64,000 bases of DNA from positions 395,954-459,953 of the forward strand of contig DPJD01000001.1 in NCBI GenBank assembly GCA_003543215.1, given 5' to 3'. Positions 60,722-64,000 of this stretch are shown here, piece after piece (the stretch's first letter is position 1; every line of letters starts with the position of its first letter). The stretch comes from Erysipelotrichaceae bacterium (GTDB taxonomy: Bacteria; Bacillota_I; Bacilli_A; Erysipelotrichales; Erysipelotrichaceae). The translations under genes were made by a program, and so were the position numbers. The notes beneath the pieces are model-generated. The model was not told the DNA's origin, made no database searches, and worked only from the letters and a program-made list of their open reading frames with translations.

Positions 60722-60958
60722 TCAGTACTCCTTTTTCTCAATGAACCAACGGTCTTCTTCATGATAGAGATAACGACTCTGACCTTGGATGGTACAGGTA
60801 TAACGAATGCCCGTACCGCCTGAAATGGTTGAGGCCGCCCGTGTGATCTGTGAGATCTTATCAATGCTGTATTTAATTCCATTATGCCATAAAATAGCCA
60901 GAGGTTTGATTTTACCCTCCTTGCTGTTGAGAATGATCACATCTACATAGGTTTTCAC
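60722..60958 (-). CDS. Small conserved-looking protein of the dinB cassette
   Basis: A 78-residue protein starting at GTG 60958 with AAGGGGTGAT upstream. It contains IKPLAILWHNGIKYSIDKI and GGTGIRYTC, then LYHEEDRWFIE. I know similar short proteins beside dinB in related bacteria but not a firm name; DUF6504-like is only a guess. It is predicted cytosolic and beta-rich. Placement between dinB and SRAP with gaps of 5 and 1 bases suggests a function in lesion bypass or its control. Confidence 0.7.
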   Translation of the reverse strand: MKTYVDVIILNSKEGKIKPLAILWHNGIKYSIDKISQITRAASTISGGTGIRYTCTIQGQSRYLYHEEDRWFIEKKEY

Positions 60959-60963
60959 TTATA

Positions 60964-62214
60964 TCACCCCTTGAAATACGATTCTGGGAAGATCACATGG
61001 TCCTGCTTCGGATTGAAACCACTTAGAAGGGTATCTTGAAGCATCAAGCAGCGTTGAACCGCTTGAAAACCATAACGTTCCCGAATCTTTTCAATCGTCA
61101 CTTCCAAATTCATTTTCTTTTGTTTTAAAAACGGATCCTCAAACAGATTGATCTGTTCAAGATTGCGCTCCACGATCAAATCGGTGGCCTTGATGCCAAT
61201 GCTTCGCAACGGGAGTTCAAAGTCCACATGCTTCGCAAACAGATCCAAGGCTGCTTCTGCAATCGTATCACTGAGTTGCGTGGCCTCATCCATCTTGATC
61301 TGACGTGTGAACCCTTTGAGTTCCACATCACGCACTCCAATGGCAATCGTAAACGCCATCAAATGCGCTTCTTTCAAGCGTGCCGCGACACTCTCTGCCA
61401 AGATGTAGGCAATGATGCGTACATCGTCTAGGTTCTTGAGATCCTTTGGGGCGGTCGTGCTGTTTCCAATCGATTTGACCTGAGGTTCATAACCCCGAAC
61501 CAAAACTGGACTCGTATCTTCACCACTGGCAAAACGCCACAGATACTCACCCCATTTACCCAAACGTCGCTTTAGAATCTGAACATCGAAACGTGCACAA
61601 TCGCCAATCGTTCGTATGCCCAAAGTATATAATTTTTCTTTTGTCGCACGACCCACATACAAGAGATCTGAAACAGGCAGGGGATACACGATCTGTTCCA
61701 TGTTTTCCCGTGTGATCACCGTAGTGGCATCCGGCTTCTTATAATCCGATCCCAACTTCGCAAAAACCTTATTGAAACTCACCCCGATCGATGCGGTGAT
61801 GCCAATCTCTTCTTTGATGCGTTGCCGGATCGTATCGGCCAATTCTTTCGGCGTCATCTTGAAGAGATGCAGGGTATGCGTCACATCCAACCAACACTCA
61901 TCGATGCCAAACGATTCAATCTGATCCGTATAATCCTGATAAATCGTCTTAACCAAACGTGAGAAACGCAGATAAAGCGAGAAATTGGGTTTCACAATCA
62001 ACAAATCCGGACACTTCTGTAAGGCTTGCCACAAGGCTTCACCTGTCTTGATTTCATACTTCTTGGCCAATTGATTCTTTGCCAAGATGATGCCATGACG
62101 CTTCTCCACATCACCGCCCACAGCCAAAGGGACATTGCGATATTCTGGATGGTGTAGACATTCGACCGATGCATAAAAGTTATTCAAATCACAGTGTAAG
62201 ATGATCCTTTCCAT
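60964..62214 (-). CDS. dinB: DNA polymerase IV (Y-family)
   Basis: A 416-residue translesion polymerase. The palm acids are in CDLNNFYASVE and SFGIDECWLDV; IGVSFNKVFAKLGSDYKKPD, the helix-hairpin-helix region (GRATKEKLYTLGIRTIGD) and a little-finger domain follow. It resembles the longer Firmicute UvrX/DinB type. AGGAGGA (62221-62227) is 6 bases before the ATG. It is transcribed divergently from the S24 repressor across two identical palindromes, so DNA-damage control is likely. Confidence 0.95.
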   Translation of the reverse strand: MERIILHCDLNNFYASVECLHHPEYRNVPLAVGGDVEKRHGIILAKNQLAKKYEIKTGEALWQALQKCPDLLIVKPNFSLYLRFSRLVKTIYQDYTDQIESFGIDECWLDVTHTLHLFKMTPKELADTIRQRIKEEIGITASIGVSFNKVFAKLGSDYKKPDATTVITRENMEQIVYPLPVSDLLYVGRATKEKLYTLGIRTIGDCARFDVQILKRRLGKWGEYLWRFASGEDTSPVLVRGYEPQVKSIGNSTTAPKDLKNLDDVRIIAYILAESVAARLKEAHLMAFTIAIGVRDVELKGFTRQIKMDEATQLSDTIAEAALDLFAKHVDFELPLRSIGIKATDLIVERNLEQINLFEDPFLKQKKMNLEVTIEKIRERYGFQAVQRCLMLQDTLLSGFNPKQDHVIFPESYFKG

Positions 62215-62240
62215 TGCATGTCCTCCTTTGATTTTAGTTT

Positions 62241-62259
62241 ACTTGAAAATAATTCAAGT
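62241..62259. promoter_or_regulatory. 19-bp palindromic operator, copy 1 (dinB side)
   Basis: acttgaaaataattcaagt: 7-base arms ACTTGAA/TTCAAGT around AATAA. It lies 27 bases before the dinB ATG and contains a TTGAAA that could be a -35 for the repressor. Confidence 0.85.
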
Positions 62260-62300
62260 TACAAGTTATACTTGAAAATAATTCAAGTGCACGGTATAGT
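62243..62300 (+). promoter_or_regulatory. Two tandem promoters of the S24 repressor gene
   Basis: P1: TTGAAA (62243-62248), 18-base spacer, TATACT (62267-62272). P2: TTGAAA (62272-62277), 17-base spacer, TATAGT (62295-62300). Each -35 lies in one operator. P1 RNA would include AAGGG (62301-62305); P2 RNA would start near 62307 and lack it. Confidence 0.6.
62270..62288. promoter_or_regulatory. 19-bp palindromic operator, copy 2 (repressor side)
   Basis: Identical to copy 1, centre to centre 29 bases. Its TTGAAA (62272-62277) is the -35 of a promoter for the repressor gene, so bound protein would block it. Confidence 0.85.
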
Positions 62301-62312
62301 AAGGGTATAAAC

Positions 62313-62909
62313 ATGGACTTCAAAGAAAAAATCAAAAAATATCGTAAAGAGCGGGGCTTGTCTCAAGAAGACTTGGCTGCACAATTTGGCTACAAATCCT
62401 TTACGACCATCCAGAAATGGGAAGATGGCAGTTCGACACCGCCGGTAAAAGTCATTCGACAATTGGCGGAATTTTTTGGTGTCAGTACAGAAGACCTCTT
62501 GAATGAGAGTTCACAGATTGCGATTCCAATCTTAGGGACCGTGCGTGGTGGACCTTTACGCTTTGCCCAAGAAGAGTGGTTGGGTCAGGAATTGGTTCCA
62601 CTTGAGGAGGGCATTGGGGGAGAGTTCTTCTACCTTGAGGTTATTGGAGACTCGATGAAGGGTGCACGCATCTATCCAGGTGATCTGGTGTATGTCAGAC
62701 GTTGCAGTATCGTGAGTTCTGGAAGAATCGCGGTTGTCTTGGTCAATGATGAGGCGAGTTTGAAGCGGGTGTTCTTTAGGGGGAAGACCATGATCTTGCA
62801 TCCGGAGAATCCGGATTATGAGGATATGGTGTTCAGTCCTGAAGAAATTGAGGGAAAAAATATTCAGATCATTGGTGAAGTCTTGCATAGCAAGATAAGG
62901 TTCAAGTAA
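62313..62909 (+). CDS. LexA-like autocleaving repressor (XRE HTH plus S24 peptidase)
   Basis: A 198-residue repressor. The N-terminal HTH (LSQEDLAAQFGYKSFTTIQKW, about residues 16-36) binds DNA; the C-terminal S24 domain has Ser114 (GDSMKG) and Lys151 (ASLKRVF), 37 apart as in LexA. Gly79-Gly80 lies 35 residues before the Ser, where LexA has its Ala-Gly cleavage site. RecA-stimulated self-cleavage should release the divergent dinB operon and its own gene. AAGGG is 7 bases before the ATG. No classical LexA is seen in this window. Confidence 0.9.
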   Translation: MDFKEKIKKYRKERGLSQEDLAAQFGYKSFTTIQKWEDGSSTPPVKVIRQLAEFFGVSTEDLLNESSQIAIPILGTVRGGPLRFAQEEWLGQELVPLEEGIGGEFFYLEVIGDSMKGARIYPGDLVYVRRCSIVSSGRIAVVLVNDEASLKRVFFRGKTMILHPENPDYEDMVFSPEEIEGKNIQIIGEVLHSKIRFK

Positions 62910-63277
62910 TGAAAATAATGAAGGTTCTGATTGGGCTGATGATTGTATTCTTGGTTTCAGCCTGTACCATCAAGAATAATGAAGTGCCGCTTGGTAAATA
63001 TGTCTTGGAAGATGCGGAAGTCACCGGTATGGCATGGCTTGTGTTCAGTGAAGAAAACCAGTTTGTATTTAACCGTAATATGTTTACGTCGTATTGGCCA
63101 AGTGGAAGCTATGCGATTGAAAACGGTGTGTTGATTCTTATTGCGAATGAAAATGAGGTGTATACCTTCAAGATTGAAGGCGATACATTGATTTTCGAAA
63201 GTGGAAAACACGCGGAAGCATTTCTTGAAATTGGATCTCGGTTTACGCTTGTTAAAGATGAATCGTCAAAAAAATAG
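62909..63277 (+). CDS. Small lipoprotein, unknown
   Basis: A 122-residue predicted lipoprotein with signal MKIMKVLIGLMIVFLVSAC, lipobox VSAC (Cys19). The mature part looks like a small beta-barrel or lipocalin-type fold (GKYVLEDAEVTG, GSYAIENGVLILI) without firm family. It overlaps the repressor stop by one base (TAATG), so it is probably damage-inducible with it; that is inference. ATG 62918 is an alternative start. Unknown function. Confidence 0.72.
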   Translation: MKIMKVLIGLMIVFLVSACTIKNNEVPLGKYVLEDAEVTGMAWLVFSEENQFVFNRNMFTSYWPSGSYAIENGVLILIANENEVYTFKIEGDTLIFESGKHAEAFLEIGSRFTLVKDESSKK

Positions 63278-63295
63278 GAACTCAATGAGTTCCTA
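63268..63295 (-). terminator. Terminator of the metallo-beta-lactamase fold gene
   Basis: TAGGAACTC (63275-63283) pairs with GAGTTCCTA (63287-63295) over AAT. On the minus strand seven T follow; on the plus strand there is no T run. Confidence 0.78.
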
Positions 63296-64000
63296 TAATG
63301 CGTTTAGTTGATCTTTGATATTTTCAGATACAAGACCACCATGATAACAAATGATCTGTTCTAGTGGATAATCATTGAATTTCTTCATGGATGCGTAGGC
63401 TTGTTCATTATCGAGAGTATAACGTGGATTAGCAATACAGAGCTTGCCATTCTCCACAACCATCGCATCGCCTGTGATCAGACTTTGTGTGGGTTTGTGA
63501 TAAACAGAAATATGTCCCGGCATGTGTCCAGGGGAGGCGACGATGTGGGTGCCACCTGCCCATGGATATTCGGTGCCTTCGATGAGGACTTCATCCAAGT
63601 CCAAGGTCTCCATGGCTTCTAAGGTTTTATGGAAGATCAGAGCTTGTTCCTTCTGATTGTCTTGAAGGGTGGGGAATATGGATTCTGCTTGAATCAAGCG
63701 TAAGGATTTCTTAGATCCATTGATGTAGTCTCTTTGGACACTGGATGAACAGACTTTGATCTTAGGGAAACGACGTTTCAATTCAGCGGCAGACCCCATA
63801 TGATCATAATCGTGATGGGTGATGATCAGACGTGTGATTTGATCGAGACTTAGATTTAAAGTTTTTAGTGCTTCATCGATTTTATCCAGTGAATTGGGAT
63901 AACCACAATCCACCAAGATGACTTCATCATCGCCTTGGATTACAGAGGCATAGAGGGTATTATTGGGATATTTGAGTTCAAGAGCTGTGCATTTTGACAT
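63293..64000 (-). CDS. Metallo-beta-lactamase fold hydrolase
   Basis: At least 235 residues on the minus strand; the ATG falls exactly on the window edge, so the true start may lie outside. THHDYDHMG is the HxHxDH-type metal motif with Asp and His, and SPGHMPGHIS, ITGDAMV and the late CYHGG supply the other ligands. This is the glyoxalase II-like branch of the fold; substrate unknown. It converges with the S24 repressor-lipoprotein unit. Confidence 0.85.
   Translation of the reverse strand: MSKCTALELKYPNNTLYASVIQGDDEVILVDCGYPNSLDKIDEALKTLNLSLDQITRLIITHHDYDHMGSAAELKRRFPKIKVCSSSVQRDYINGSKKSLRLIQAESIFPTLQDNQKEQALIFHKTLEAMETLDLDEVLIEGTEYPWAGGTHIVASPGHMPGHISVYHKPTQSLITGDAMVVENGKLCIANPRYTLDNEQAYASMKKFNDYPLEQIICYHGGLVSENIKDQLNAL

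Noticed and set aside
1..64000. Possible UGA-as-Trp code (Mollicute-like gene order)
   Set aside because: Several genes end in TGA with the family-typical C-terminus and overlap the next start (lepA, trmB, rimM, uppS), and Trp is encoded by TGG throughout.
1..64000. CRISPR arrays, tRNA or rRNA genes, insertion sequences
   Set aside because: No regularly spaced repeats, no cloverleaf-like sequence in the gaps, and no transposase-like protein were found on reading.

Overview
The window is a gene-dense chromosomal core of a low-to-mid GC Firmicute. Hand counts of sampled lines mostly give about 42-50 % G+C. The gene set and order resemble Bacilli but with losses and replacements that fit the Erysipelotrichia: EzrA, CcpA next to tyrS, a tyrosine T-box, the MEP-pathway gene dxr, and no codY or hslVU between xerC and rpsB. 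UGA is used as an ordinary stop (lepA, trmB, rimM, trmD, uppS), so this is not a Mycoplasma-type code. Placement in Erysipelotrichia is inference. No rRNA, tRNA, CRISPR array, prophage or insertion sequence was seen.

Layout. 1-7.3 kb: ruvX-DUF1292-mltG-udk-greA, then competence genes comEA-comEC, holA and L-serine dehydratase. 7.4-12.4 kb: divergent rpsT and the fmt-ECF S component-lepA-mazG-like-hemW operon. 12.5-17.5 kb: DUF937 and DUF4332 proteins, an M23 peptidase, rpsO and pnp. 17.6-23.4 kb: pepV-trmB-M42 peptidase-lipoprotein-unknown-murC. 23.4-30.4 kb: ytxG/ytxH-like genes, ccpA, T-box-tyrS, a murJ-type flippase and an RsuA-type pseudouridine synthase. 30.4-36.8 kb: rpsD (reverse), ezrA-iscS-thiI-ffh. 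36.9-46.3 kb: rpsP-khpA-rimM-trmD, rplS, lepB-rbgA-rnhB, dprA, topA-trmFO-xerC. 46.3-53.3 kb: rpsB-tsf-pyrH-frr-uppS-cdsA-dxr-rseP. 53.3-59.3 kb: an accessory surface locus (nine-PASTA protein, converging with an exported glucosaminidase and its membrane-anchored neighbour). 59.3-64 kb: aldo/keto reductase, an SOS-like cassette (S24 repressor divergent from dinB-small protein-SRAP), a lipoprotein and a metallo-beta-lactamase fold protein.

How it fits together. Most genes serve translation, cell-wall precursor and envelope synthesis, and DNA processing, in short overlapping operons. Ribosomal protein genes have their own promoters and folded leaders. Seventeen putative promoters share an extended -10 (TGn followed by a TATAAT-like hexamer), usually with a poor -35.

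The best leads for new biology are these. (a) Three genes place an extended -10 only 7-8 nt before the start codon with no Shine-Dalgarno, so they look leaderless. (b) Intrinsic-terminator hairpins sit on or just before the starts of comEA, rimM and lepB. (c) An AT-rich block of about 2.5 kb replaces the 3' parts of two convergent surface-protein genes. (d) Two identical 19-bp palindromes lie in the SOS-like divergent promoter of a LexA-type repressor whose predicted cleavage site is Gly-Gly.
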